A DNA stretch of 64,000 nucleotides from Lichenostomus cassidix (taxonomy: Eukaryota; Chordata; Aves; Passeriformes; Meliphagidae). Of the stretch, positions 51,352 through 64,000 are shown piece after piece; position 1 is the first letter of the stretch, and each line of letters opens with the position of its first letter. Both the position numbers and the translations under genes were made by a program. The stretch is from contig CM039182.1 in the NCBI GenBank assembly GCA_008360975.2, positions 43,598,491 through 43,662,490 on the forward strand, read 5' to 3'. The notes below the pieces were generated by a model. It worked only from the letters and a program-made list of their open reading frames with translations, was not told the origin of the DNA and made no database searches.

Positions 51352-53020
51352 GTAAGTTAATTGCCACTTTATTTTGCTCTCTCTTTCCTTAAGATTCAGA
51401 TTTTGGCCCATGATTCAAGGACTAGCTGAAGACCTAACAAAGGCTGGTCCGCTTGAGATGGATGAGATGCACATCCAAAGTGCTTAACATCAAAATGCAG
51501 AGCTAAAATGTTACACTCAAACCATACTTGCTCTTATTGCTATTAAAAATCTTATGGGGTGACTCTCCATTTGAGGGTGTAACACAAGGCTGAACAACTC
51601 TAGAATGTGAACCTTTACTCCAAGGTGTTTAAGATAGTGACCAAAAACTGTACAATTCTTTAATTTAGGAACTAGTATTTGCTGCCCTGAAATTGGATTT
51701 TAAAAGCCTACTGCTAACCCAAAGGAGTCATAACATCTGTAGTGACTAATAATTTAGGAAACACCAGTTCTCCAGTGCAATAAAATATTTCATTGCAGGC
51801 AGTGCATGAACTATCAGATTTAGAAATCTGATAACCAAAGTGCTGGTTTCCTCCATTTTAATTCCAACTTTACAGTTGCCAAGGGAACAGAAAGAGTTGA
51901 AAACCCTGGCCTTCAGACACCCGGAGTCAGCTGCCTGCAGGACCAGGGCAGGTTGGTTTTCCAGAGCTGGCTCAGGGTCTTGTTTGACTGAGTTACAAAA
52001 AACACGGGAGAAATTATGAGCAAGCTTGTGAGTGCTTGCCAGGATGTCCCGTGCTTAGCTGGGTTGTATCAGCTTGGTGGGACAGCATATACTCTGGGGT
52101 CTCATTGTCACAGGGTGTGATTATTCTGATCTGTCTGGAGTTAAAAAAAACCCAAACATTTCCCAGCTTTTGCTGCCTGAGGAAACATGAAAAGATAGCA
52201 GCCAACAGTACTGAATATTAATTCTGTTATTTACACCTACAAGCTGTACAGAGGACAAGGCTAGAGGAGCTGCCTGAGCCAGTCTCACACAGCTTACTCC
52301 AGCCAAAAAGGACAGTGCTGCTCTCTCCTGCTCTCTCTGAGGTGCAGGCACCTGATCCTGCCCCTCTCCTTCTGCCTGGGCATGACTTGTCACCTCCCTC
52401 AGACACTTTCGGATTGCTAAAGGGGCCCAAAAATATTCACTTTACTCTCTGGTACTTTCTGTCCACCCAGTGAGCTGAATCAGCTCCCCACAGGGTCAGA
52501 TGAGCACGAGACCTGGAAAGGATGAGGCTGCAGGAATGCAGGCCTGGAGAGGGGACCATACTAATCCTTTCAGCAGCTGCAAATTATTGGATTGGGTCTG
52601 CCTATTTGTTAGATTCACACCTCTGGGACCATCTGTTCTGCTATTGCCAATGTGGTTAAAACCACGAGTGAGAACAAAGCTTAAGGCTAGAAGGTGGGCA
52701 ATCAAAGAGAAACCAAAGCAGAATGTGCATATATATTCCTGTGCAAGATGGAGAGGAGAAATTGGTGCATAGCAAGCATGTGGTGAGAGGCAGCAATATT
52801 TGGTGATTTGATGAACTATGCCTTATCTATCAATCAGTAGAACTAGAGAATCAAATAAATTCTTCCAATAATTGTTTTGGGCCAATATCCAGGAAGAAAG
52901 TTGAGCTGGATAGAAAGCATCCAGATAGAAAATAAGAAGTGTAAAACTGTACAATACAAGCATGGGAAGCATAGCCAGTGGGTAAACTGGTCTGTGCCTG
53001 CAGAGTGCTGTACATGAGGT

Positions 53021-53063
53021 AAATAATAATAATAAATTAATAATTAATAATAATAGTAATAAT
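53021..53063. repeat. (AAT)n microsatellite
   Basis: About 43 bp of AAT/ATT units with AATT and AGT interruptions. Confidence 0.9.
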
Positions 53064-53404
53064 GTTATGAAGACTCTGATAGCAGGACTTCTAACCTGCT
53101 GTTCATTAAATAGTGATGTTAACACTTTTCTTCTTTTCATATGTACCATAATGGTATGTGTTCATGTGACTCTGCCTATTCTGCTTCTTGTATTCATAAG
53201 CTACATTTTTTAAAAAGTCAAATGCTATTTTGAAAATTATCTGTATCAGCTCTAATACAACTGAGTGTTTAAACAATTCAAGTATTCGGGTCCTGCTGTC
53301 AAGACCAGATTCCTAAGGATGGCCTTCATTGGGACTCTCCTTTTAAATCGGATGTATTTGAGTTGAAGTCGGTGGTAGGCAGGCATTTAAACGGGATTTT
53401 TTGG

Positions 53405-53666
53405 GGGTGATCTGGCTTTAGCGCCTAGGAAATCGATTTCATCCCGACGTTACGCTGTTTAAACCGTGCTGCTCGCCGGAGGCACACTTTACTGTGTGTT
53501 GGGTGCGCGGCGAGAGGCGCTCCGTGCGAGGCGGTGCGGTGCGGGGTGTCCGAAGGGGACTGTCGCCACCTCCCGGGCACAAGCGCTGCGGCTGGTGGGG
53601 GACAGGGTATGGCATGTCCTCCGCTCTTCTGGCCCAGAGAGGGCTGCCGCCGGGAGAAGGGTGAGG
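53405..53666 (+). promoter_or_regulatory. Small intronic CpG island, possible alternative promoter
   Basis: By hand count the 120 bases 53461-53580 contain 15 CpG dinucleotides, and about 25 fall in 53401-53660, against a CpG-poor surround. An ATG at 53609 in a strong context (G at -3 and +4) opens a frame that runs to a donor-like AAGG/GTGAGG, with the cut after 53660, leaving one base over. That is the phase accepted by the next TMEM108 exon at 59749. Such a transcript would start with about 17 new residues and continue into the second half of the membrane helix and the tail. No TATA box is evident, as expected for CpG promoters. Alternatives are an enhancer, an antisense lncRNA promoter or a GC-rich relic. 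Confidence 0.45.
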
Positions 53667-54861
53667 AGAACAGATATTTGGGTTTCATTTCATCATCTGA
53701 GGGGGAAGGAGTTTTCGGGGAGAGGCTTTCACAGTTGTGGGCACGGATTGAGAAAAAAGACTGTTGCACTCCTGCCTTGGGATGCTGAAAGGCTACAGAG
53801 TCTCAGTCCCATGCTTTCAAAAATCAGAACTGCCTTAGGAGGGAACAAGCCACGGAGGAAGTCGCTGAGGATCCCAGCCACGGGAGGTTACTGCTTCCCA
53901 GAGCTGGGGGCTGGTGGCTCTGCGCTCAGGCTGGCACCTTCGGGACCAGGCAGAGAGACAGCCTCAGGGCAGGGAAGTTAGCCATGCACCCTGGAAAGAC
54001 ATGGAAAGAGGTGAGGAGAGGCAACCCAGAGCTTGTGCACAAGGCTGCAGCGCTGCAGGAATCCAATTAACTCAGCGCCCTTGTCCTGCTAATGAGGGGT
54101 GCCCCTGAGCAGAGCCAGCTCGCTGACCTCGGGGCTGTTTTTCCAGAGCCTTTCTTTGCAGAGCTGCACAGTGGCCAGCGCATCTCTGCTCTGCCAGAAG
54201 CCCTTGTGCCTTTCTGTATAATTCCTCTGTGCAAGGAGCTGCGAGGAGGCTGGAAAAGCTTTCTGTGGAGGGCTTCTGGGTACAGCTTGTGCTACCCAAA
54301 ATCCTTGGAGGGGAAAACACATCACAATAATGCAATGTCGTCTCTGTCCGTCTCTGATCCCTACACTCTTCTTGCTGTCACACCTTCTAGAGACAAGCAC
54401 CTGTTAAATGAAAACCTGTGGGCGTTAGAGCTTCCATAGCAGGGGAGGTGACCTGCTAGAGAGCGACCACAGGAGCCTTTTGCTCCTCATCCCCACTGGA
54501 AGTGCTTAGGATGCTGGACTTCTCATGGAGGACAGACCCTGCTGGGGTTCCTTGCTGGCCCATCCCTGCTGGGGGGATTTGCACAAAGAGCAAGGAGCAG
54601 CAGAGTGTTTGTTCAGCATCACTGTGCCCTGACATCTGAGCCTCACTGAGGCCTGGCAGGTCCCACTAGCCATGCTTGTGGCACAGCTCAGGGGCTGCAG
54701 CATGAGCCTGGAGCTCCTGGGCCTCAGGAGCTCGCCTGCTTAAATAAGAGCTGGGACTTAGCCTCCCCAGCCTTACATTACATATTTCTTTACAGAGGCA
54801 TAGATTGCAAAGTCCCACTGAAATCCCTGAAACTGCTAGCCAGAAGAGTAATGCTTCAAGT

Positions 54862-54990
54862 AGGAATCCACGAGCCACATCTGCTGTGTGAACCTGGGGA
54901 AATCATTTCACCTTTTGGCAGCTCAGTTTCATGGTATAAATAATGAGGGTAATGTTGCTAATGCCATAGGAGGGCTGCAGAAATGAAGGA
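54862..54990 (+). mobile_element. MIR-type CORE-SINE fragment
   Basis: The order CTGCTGTGTGAACCTGGGGA, AATCATTTCACCT, GCTCAGTTTC, then ATAATGAGGGTAATGTTGC and ATAGGAGGGCTGCAGAAATGA follows the conserved MIR consensus (tRNA-related part through CORE), with scattered substitutions. It lies in + orientation and is old, as expected for MIR relics in a bird. The 3' LINE2-like tail is not clear. Confidence 0.75.
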
Positions 54991-57190
54991 TTCTGTATCA
55001 TTCCCTTCCCAGAAAAGCAAAATCATATATAACAGTGATGTCATTATTTTTTGCATGTCACAGTTTGAGTTGGTTTTGCAGTGTCCTTCAGGCAGCCTTG
55101 AACATTTTTGTGCACGTGCTGTTGTACATGTGTAGGTGCCTCTCTCTGCAATGCAGAACAGGACATAATATGAGCTCATTTTAGAACCCACCATTCCAGT
55201 TCCTGGGCTCCTGGTCCTTACATCATTGTAATTACAGAATGATGCAATAAAACGTGGAAGAACAGGAACTTGCAAATCAGATGTGCAGAAGTCAATTCAT
55301 CCTGTCAGTTCTGCTGACATGGGAGAACATGAGAGGAAGGCTGAGCCTCTGAACACAGGCATCAGCAGAACTCAAAGAATATGGGAAGAATTGCCTTGGA
55401 CTTAACCTCAGTTAGCTCACATTTCATGCACTGGAATGCTTTCCAAAATTACCTCACTCACTTTCTCCATCACAAAACCTGTGTTTGCTTCCTGGTCTGA
55501 AGCAAGACAGATCCCAAGCCCTGAGCCAAATCACCAGGTATGAACTCAGGCTGAGCTGGAGAGAGCTTCCTGTCTCCAGATGTAAGCAGCTGTAGTCAAG
55601 AACCAAACTCATGGTGATACCTGTATCACATATAGACTGTGCTGCTACATATAGGAAATCAGGGAAATTGAAAGAAATATGGGAAAAGCACTGTTCTGGT
55701 CATCGAGGGAAGGATTCTATAGAAACTTAGCTTATGTTGTGATCTGCAGGCATAGAGAGAATAAAATGAAGATACTTCACCCTGGATATTGCAAGACTTG
55801 AAAGTGCTTACAATTTCAGGTCTGTTAACACTGTGTTTTGCATGGGAGCTGGGAAGTGGGAGAAGGGAGTATGCAGCTGTGTAAGATTGGTAAAATATTG
55901 CAGTGAGTTGAGGGGAAAGACTGTCAGAAAACTGTAGATAGTTGTTATGATCTCATTACACTGAATTAATGAAGCTGGTATTGAATGTGGTGTATAATCA
56001 GAGTGGGTTATGTTTAAAAGAAAACACCAGAAGATTAGGGAAGAGCCATGGAATGATTCAGAAGTGGAGAAATGCAACATAATTCCACTTGTGCCATGAA
56101 GTAGTACAAAAAGAAGCTAAAGCCCACATATATAGGGGACATTTCTGATAGCATTGTGGAAGCTTTTAATAAAAAAAGCAAAGGAAGATTGAGGAAGTGA
56201 CGGTTGAAGGTGAAAGTATTTACACAAGGGGAATGTAAATGTGTCCCCACAATGGAAATTAAACATTGAAACAAACTTTTTGGGAATGGAATGGGTATCT
56301 GGTCACTCTGTATCCTTAATTAAAGCCAAGTGTTTTCCTGTGAGATGTGCTGTACCTTAAATACAGCTTATATTAAAGGTAAAAGGTGAAAGTCTCCTGA
56401 AGTGTAGGTGGTATGAAGGTGACAGTCAGTGATGGACATGTTCCCACCAGGCTAGAAACCTGTAAATCTTTGAGAATCTTGTTTCTCCCATTTGTGGGAG
56501 GTATTATGTCCTGTTTCATGGCTGTGGGGACAGATGATGCAGATGTGACTTGCCTTATTGCCAAAGAATGTCCAGTGTCAGAGCTGGAGCTTATCAGCAG
56601 CTCAGCTCTTGAACATGTGAAAAGATATGGGTTAGAAATGCTTCAAAAATCTCTGAACCTCCAGAGACCTGTAATATTTCCTAACATATGCCATAGTCTC
56701 TGTACAAGGGGCTTCAGGCTGACACAGGGACAACATGGACATGTCCTTTTCATGGCACTCACCATTGCCTTTAACACGGAGCAGGCAAAGGGAAGTTGAG
56801 CTGTTCTGACTTCCAGAAAGCATCCAGAGGATAGCTTGAAAACCAGAGAAGAGTTTGCCATGTAATATACCAGGAAAGATAAGCAGAGTGTTGGCAGCTA
56901 CTTCTTCTGTCTCTTCAGTTCTGTTGTTGTCATTACTGCCATTTGTGCCTTCCAAACCATCTTTACCCTCTGTGTATTTCATCCATCTAATATGTCCTCC
57001 CTGGCCATCACAGTTGTCTGTCTGGAAGAATTTTTCTGTAATACACATAATTCTAATCATGGGAACAAAAGGATATCCAGGAATATTGGTAAATCTCTAC
57101 CCTAGTCCTAGTGTTGTTCTGGAAGTGAGAATTCCTATGTTGGGTACATTGATTTCACTAAAATATGCCCCATATGTGGCATATTATGTG

Positions 57191-57301
57191 GTAGATGTGG
57201 CTCTTAATGCCACAGTTTAGTGGTGGATCTGGCAGTGTTATTGATTGGACTCAACATTCTTAAAGATCTTTTCCAACCTAAATTATTCTATAGTTCTATG
57301 A
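57191..57301 (+). mobile_element. CR1 LINE 3' tail (5'-truncated)
   Basis: CACAGTTTAGTGGTGGATCT, GATTGGACTCAACATTCTTA, AAGATCTTTTCCAACCTAAA and the terminal ATTCTATAGTTCTATGA match the avian CR1 3' untranslated region and its degenerate 8-bp terminal repeats. Only this tail is evident, so the copy is strongly 5'-truncated, the normal fate of CR1 insertions. It lies in the same orientation as TMEM108. Confidence 0.85.
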
Positions 57302-59669
57302 AAAGGGCAGTTAATATAAGATGAAGAGGGAATAGCCCCATTACAGCTGTGCTGTCATCACTCTCCCTCTTAAATGAAGTCTCCTCTGTTTTGAATTGGG
57401 GCAGCTTAGGTAGACATTCTTCTGCTAAAATACATATTTGAGGAAGCTCAGGAACACATTTTCCATGTTCTTCCGTCCATTTTCTGTGTGTTCACTATGG
57501 TTGGAGGCCAAGAGTGTAATTAAAGGAGGGAGTATTGTTGCTCTATGTATCTGCACATGGAAAGGCCACTTCCTGCTGGAAGAAGCTGAGATCTCTCTCA
57601 ACTCAGTGTCACTGGCTTTCCAGCCCCTAAACCCTCTGATACTTCTCTGTCAGCAGCCACAATATTTCATAAGCTGTAAAACCTCAGGCTTTCAAAAACA
57701 TATTTGCACAGAGTTGGATTTACTGGGGCTCTCAGGTCCTCAGGCACCTTCAGAAATGCTCTGTGCCTTAGGGATGGATCACTTTTTGTTGGAATACTGA
57801 AAATTTCCAAGGACTGTTGGCTCTCACCAGCAGTGGTGAGAACTAAATGCAAGTCCTGCATCACTTTCTAGTCTTTGTGAGCCTGCAGGTGTGGCTGGGA
57901 CACAGATAGGCCAGCAGCAAAGTGGGATAAAAGGTGCAGCCCTTCAGGAGGACAGGCATTTCCCTGGGCAGAGAGAGTAGTTCTGGTGGCCCACAAGTTG
58001 CAGCAGCAGGGTTCAGGCTGTTGGGCTGTCAGCAGATGAAGTTATTTGTGACAGAACTGCCTGAACTGAAACAGTTTTTTAAATTTTTTTTTATTCTTAG
58101 TAGCTTTTTTTTTTTAATAGAGCTCTAGCCTTGAACTTTTGTGTTGCTATTTTGTGTGGTAGATGGGATAAGAAATTAGACCCATGGCACATGAGTAGCT
58201 GCAATGTCTGTCAAAACATACATAGCAGCAGTGATCTCTCTGCAGTATTTTCTTTCCTCTGAGTTATAATTCCAATATAGAATTTTACCTGTAGCTGAGG
58301 AAAAAATACATTTTTCTGCTTCATGAATATTTTCTCTCTTCTACCATAAGGGATTTAGAAATGATAGAGGGAGTTTACAGCAGGGCATTCCCTATTTCAT
58401 GGGTACAAATCAAAGTAAGTACATGTGCAGCTACCTGTCTGTGTAAATCAGGTAGATTACAAATACAACTGGTCAATTAATTCCACAGGTGTAAGAGAAG
58501 CAGACAGAGCTTACACATTGCAGCTCTGAGCAAACCCTTGCACAGGCCCCAGCTTCTGCCTGAGCGAGGGCCAGTGGGAGCAGTAACTCTGTTACAGTGG
58601 GTTTGCCTGACTCTCATAAAGTTACCAGGATTACCCATCTGAATTGCAAGAGAGATTAATAAACTGGAAGCAATTCCAGAAAATAACACTCAGTCTGCTT
58701 TGTGTTCGGCTGCCTGCTGGGAGAGCATTGCCTGGGCATTTCTGGGGTCCAGGGGTGCCTGTGGCCTTGAGACCAGACAGACAATTGCATCAGCTAGCTT
58801 TACTTGCTGGTCACTTTGTTTTGCCTAACTGCTCTACTTTAAGATCAAATATTTCAGATTGTAGAAGCTTAACAGGTGAGAAAACAGGTGCTCCACAGGT
58901 GAGAAAAAAAAAAAGCCGTGCTCAGACATTCCCCAATGCCCAGGCAAGTGTGGGGAACAGGTTACCCTTATCAGTAGGTCCCACATGCTGATACAGCTGC
59001 TGGAGACAGGCAGGAAAACCCCAGCTCTGGGGTTCACACTTTCCTGGAAGTGTAAGGTGTGTGAGACAGGTGCTGCAGGGGATCTCCATGTCACCTTACC
59101 AATGTCTGATCCATTCAGGAATGCACCTGTTCCCCTGACTGGTTGCTGATGTGTTGGAGCATGGTCACAAAGAACCCAAAATCCAAGTTATGAACAGCAG
59201 GCAACAGAGGCAGGGATCAGTGGCACTTCAGGCCAGAAACTTTTGGTATCGACACGGAACTAAGCATTTATGAATTTGCGGTTTGAGCTAGGACAGGTCT
59301 TTCTCACTGCCCACTTGCCTTGTGCTTATCACTGCAGCCTCTGAATGCCCAAGAGGCAGAAAAGATCCCCACTGAGGCATCTTTGTCCCTGAGGAATGCC
59401 CTCTCTCCTAGAGGGTCTGTAAATCCTTGCTTAGATATTAAAATGCCATCAGTTACAGCAACAATGCTTTTCATTTATTAGGCAGCCACATCTTGGAGAT
59501 TATATACGCACATCAAAAAGAAAGTAAAAACTGCATATTCTGCCAAGCCCAAAGCCTCATGTGCTTGGCCCAGATTCTGACATAACTGTGCAGGGTCTGT
59601 TAGCAGAGAGCTAGGACTGACTCAGATTGAGGTGTATGAACTCAGGTCACCAGCCCTCTCCTTAAGTAA

Positions 59670-61431
<1,762 letters not shown>

Positions 61432-61483
61432 CCCCACAACTGCCCCCGTACTGCAGTTTCATCTCTACTGTCTCCAAATTATA

Positions 61484-61489
61484 AATAAA
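61484..61489 (+). terminator. Proximal polyadenylation signal AATAAA
   Basis: A perfect hexamer within an AT-rich stretch 53 nt after the stop codon. It may be used for a very short 3' UTR or be fortuitous. Confidence 0.4.
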
Positions 61490-61628
61490 TATATATATAT
61501 TATAAATATAACCTTTGTGTAACCCTGAATTATAAGAAATGTTTTCAGCTTTTCTTTGGCCCTCAGAATTGTCAGCCCCTTTTTTATAAGTGTGGTAAAA
61601 CTTTACAGAACAAACTGTGGCTTTATAA

Positions 61629-61634
61629 AATAAA
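61629..61634 (+). terminator. Distal polyadenylation signal AATAAA of TMEM108
   Basis: A perfect hexamer in TATAAAATAAAGG, followed within 30-40 nt by a GTGGACTGTTTGCTTT downstream element. This is the most likely main end of the transcript. Confidence 0.7.
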
Positions 61635-61655
61635 GGTATTTCTAAGCAAAACACC

Positions 61656-64000
61656 TGTCAGGTGGACTGTTTGCTTTACTCTCATTTACAAACTGCTGCC
61701 AAATATACACGGTCTGAAAAACAAGAATGGCCCTTTTTTCCTGCAAAAGTGTTTTAACCACACCACACTACACACTGGACTAAGAGCTGCTACACTTCAG
61801 CCTTAGAAGCCTAGAATTATTTCCTGAACATCAAACAGCCTCAGAAGAAGGTATGTAGAGTGCTCCCTTCAAAGGAACAAAAAATTCCCTTGAATTTATC
61901 AGAAATCTTTAAATCTGGTCATTAGGGACTCCCACTATTTGAATGTTGGGGCTTTGACCACATTTCCATTTCCCCACAGTTTTATTTATCTTGTGTGCCT
62001 AGCTTGCTAGTGCCACTGAATCAAGTTTCCTCATACCCTGTTCTCCTCTCTGAGGCTTTCCTTCACGCCTTAGGAAGGAAAATGCAGTGTTCCAGGGCAA
62101 AATGGCAATTCTGTCCTACCCTGTTAAGTGCTAGATACTAACTCTAATAGTGTTAGGGGAATAGTAAGAGTGAATGAAGCTTAAATGATGGATTAAAAAT
62201 AGGTTGCTACAAGGCAAGACTAATACAGAACATGGAATGGCTTTGCTCAAATCGATGCTGTCTCTTTGAGTAACCCAGAACTGTTACTCTGGGACCAATA
62301 TTCAGTTTTGCTTTTCAAATTGCTTTTTTATATCATTCAGCAAGTGAAATGACCTCTGTCCTTTGAAGTCTTGCCCTCCTTCTCCCCGTCTCAGGCCATC
62401 AGTCCTGCTAAATTATTTTCTGCTTTCACTCCTCACTTCATCAGGAGCAGGCTGTGAGGGGCAGTTTACCCCCTGCTCCATCTGGTTGCTCCCTGCTGCT
62501 GGCTGCTCAGGTTTAATGCTTGGTTGCATGAAGGGGAAGTTTAGGCAGGGCAGGGTTAGTGTAGCACCACTACCATATGCCTGGTTCAAGGTGAGCCACA
62601 GCTGGTACCAAAGAGGGACTTACAGCTGTGGCACATCTGGTCCAGCTGTTCCCACCTAATGACAGTGCTCCAGTGGCTGCTGTTAGTCAGAGCAACACGA
62701 CAACTTTCCCAAATGATGGCAGGAGCAGGACCCAGATTTGGCTCAGAGGGCCACAGAGGCATTGTTGCTACTCCTTTCTCCCCATCCCATACATGCACTT
62801 CTGCTGTGCTGAGGCACAAACCTAAACGTGGACTACAGGCTTCCAGAAACTGGAAAATTGTAATGTTACAGGCACTCTCCTGGATATTTGTTTTTCTCTC
62901 AGCATCAGAGAGTAATTCAGAGCTTCCTCTCAAGGTGACCAGGGTAGGCAGGACAACAAGGCTGTGTATGGACATGGATGGGTAATTTGGGAATACATTT
63001 TTCACTGTGGGATGAGTGCTATACAATATGATATCTGTGACCCTCATGATCAATTACTGAACTGCCTCCTGGAAACCATTGTTTGATAGGAGAGAAAAAA
63101 TTTCCTAAGGGTATTGCGAAGCAATTCCACAAGGATCTTCATTTTTATGAAGGGGGAGGTGGAAAGAGGGAACAAGGTTACAGAAAACAAAATTCAGTTC
63201 TTTGGAAAAAAGATCCCTATTATTACATTCATTTTCTGTACACGGTATTACTTTTGCAAGGCATATTTTATAGTTTGACACAGAGAAACTACACTGAAAA
63301 TGTTCTGTTAGAAATACTGGAGGATTCTTCGCATTTAACCAGCACAGTTTGCTTGGTAATCTAAAGGCAGAATACCTAAACTAGCCAAAAGTATTTGCAA
63401 AGCTGAGAGATACTGCATGGTTCCCAGCCTTTACAAAACCTGGAAGTGGTGACCTGACTCTAGGCAGCCTTGCAATCCTCAAACTTAAAAAAAGCAGCGA
63501 AACAAACTCCAGCCATCAACCCAGCAAGCCAGGATTAGGCACCAGTGGAAGACAGGGATTTCTGATTGTATCCTGTCTCGCCAAAGACTCACCACTGCCC
63601 CTGCACGAACCTACACCGCATTAGGGCAATGCCCAACATCAGCACATTACAATCATGCCTACAAAGATGTGCACACGGTAATCCCACACTGGAATGGCAT
63701 CCTGCCTGTGAAGTATCCCTGTGTGTAGGTAGAAAAAGCTGGACCTAACATTGTATTGTGAAGGATCACGCTGTACCACGAACACCTCCTACTTATTATT
63801 ACCTATAAACTACCCACCTGATCACTAGCAGCTAAAGAACAGCAGCATAAAAAGAAGAGCAGGGGAAATCTCCCCCTTTCCCTGCACTAAGTCTCTAGTT
63901 TCTTTTGGTTCACAGTTGCCTCACTTTGTCACTGCATTGTGCAAAGAAGTGAAATATGTCCTTGTTGAACTGACAAAGTGCAATAGGTTATGTGAAGTTA
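61656..64000. other. Intergenic sequence downstream of TMEM108
   Basis: No exon is recognised. In mammals the next gene in this direction is BFSP2 (lens phakinin), but I see no intermediate-filament coding sequence here, so it must start further right if synteny holds. A perfect 8-bp inverted repeat (62444-62451 with 62472-62479) is the only structure noted. Confidence 0.6.

Larger units (their letters stand above)
61432..61655 (+). other. TMEM108: TMEM108 3' untranslated region
   Basis: About 220 nt from the stop to the inferred cleavage site. It contains an AT-repeat run at 61481-61510 and two AATAAA signals. The end is inferred from the distal signal plus the usual 10-25 nt spacing and a GT/T-rich stretch after 61655. 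Confidence 0.7.

Noticed and set aside
53466..53981. 171-codon plus-strand open frame over the CpG island
   Set aside because: It begins at GTG, not ATG, and is rich in Arg/Gly/Ala as expected from GC-rich DNA. The island may be a promoter, but this frame is not convincing as a protein.
61656..64000. Expected neighbour BFSP2
   Set aside because: No intermediate-filament coding sequence or plausible first exon was seen in the last 2.3 kb.

Overview
This is vertebrate nuclear DNA, most likely from a bird. Three things point to a bird: a chicken-repeat-1 (CR1) LINE tail ending in the typical degenerate ATTCTATG-type repeats (about 57191-57301), LTR relics resembling avian endogenous retroviruses, and sparse AT-rich non-coding sequence around one widely split gene. 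There are no operons, no bacterial-type genes and no CRISPR array. Nearly every long open frame lacks splice-site support, a recognisable domain or a family match.

The one gene I can support is the 3' half of TMEM108 (retrolinkin), on the + strand. Three coding exons are clear: 50239-51351 (end of the signal peptide, whole ectodomain, first half of the membrane helix), 59749-59903 (second half of the helix, basic stop-transfer and start of the tail) and 61309-61431 (end of the tail and stop). All junctions have AG/GT signals and the phases agree (1, 1, 0). A short 3' UTR with two AATAAA signals follows. The exon holding the start codon is not identified with confidence. It may lie upstream of the window, or be one of the candidates near 44 kb.

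Layout. From 1 to about 50.2 kb is non-coding, interpreted as the large upstream intron (or 5' flank) of TMEM108. It carries a solo ERV LTR with a perfect 5-bp target duplication (5876-6620), two further LTR-like relics (15876-16135 and 25558-25910), all three antisense to the gene, several AT-rich blocks that look like conserved non-coding elements, a possible 5S-derived relic and microsatellites. The 8.4-kb intron 51352-59748 holds a small CpG island (53405-53666), a MIR-type SINE and the CR1 tail. From 61.66 kb to the end is intergenic.

I found no undescribed multi-gene system. The most testable new hypotheses are an intronic CpG-island promoter with an ATG-bearing, phase-compatible exon that could give a TMEM108 form lacking the ectodomain, and a possible alternative first exon or recursive splice site at 44.0-44.3 kb.
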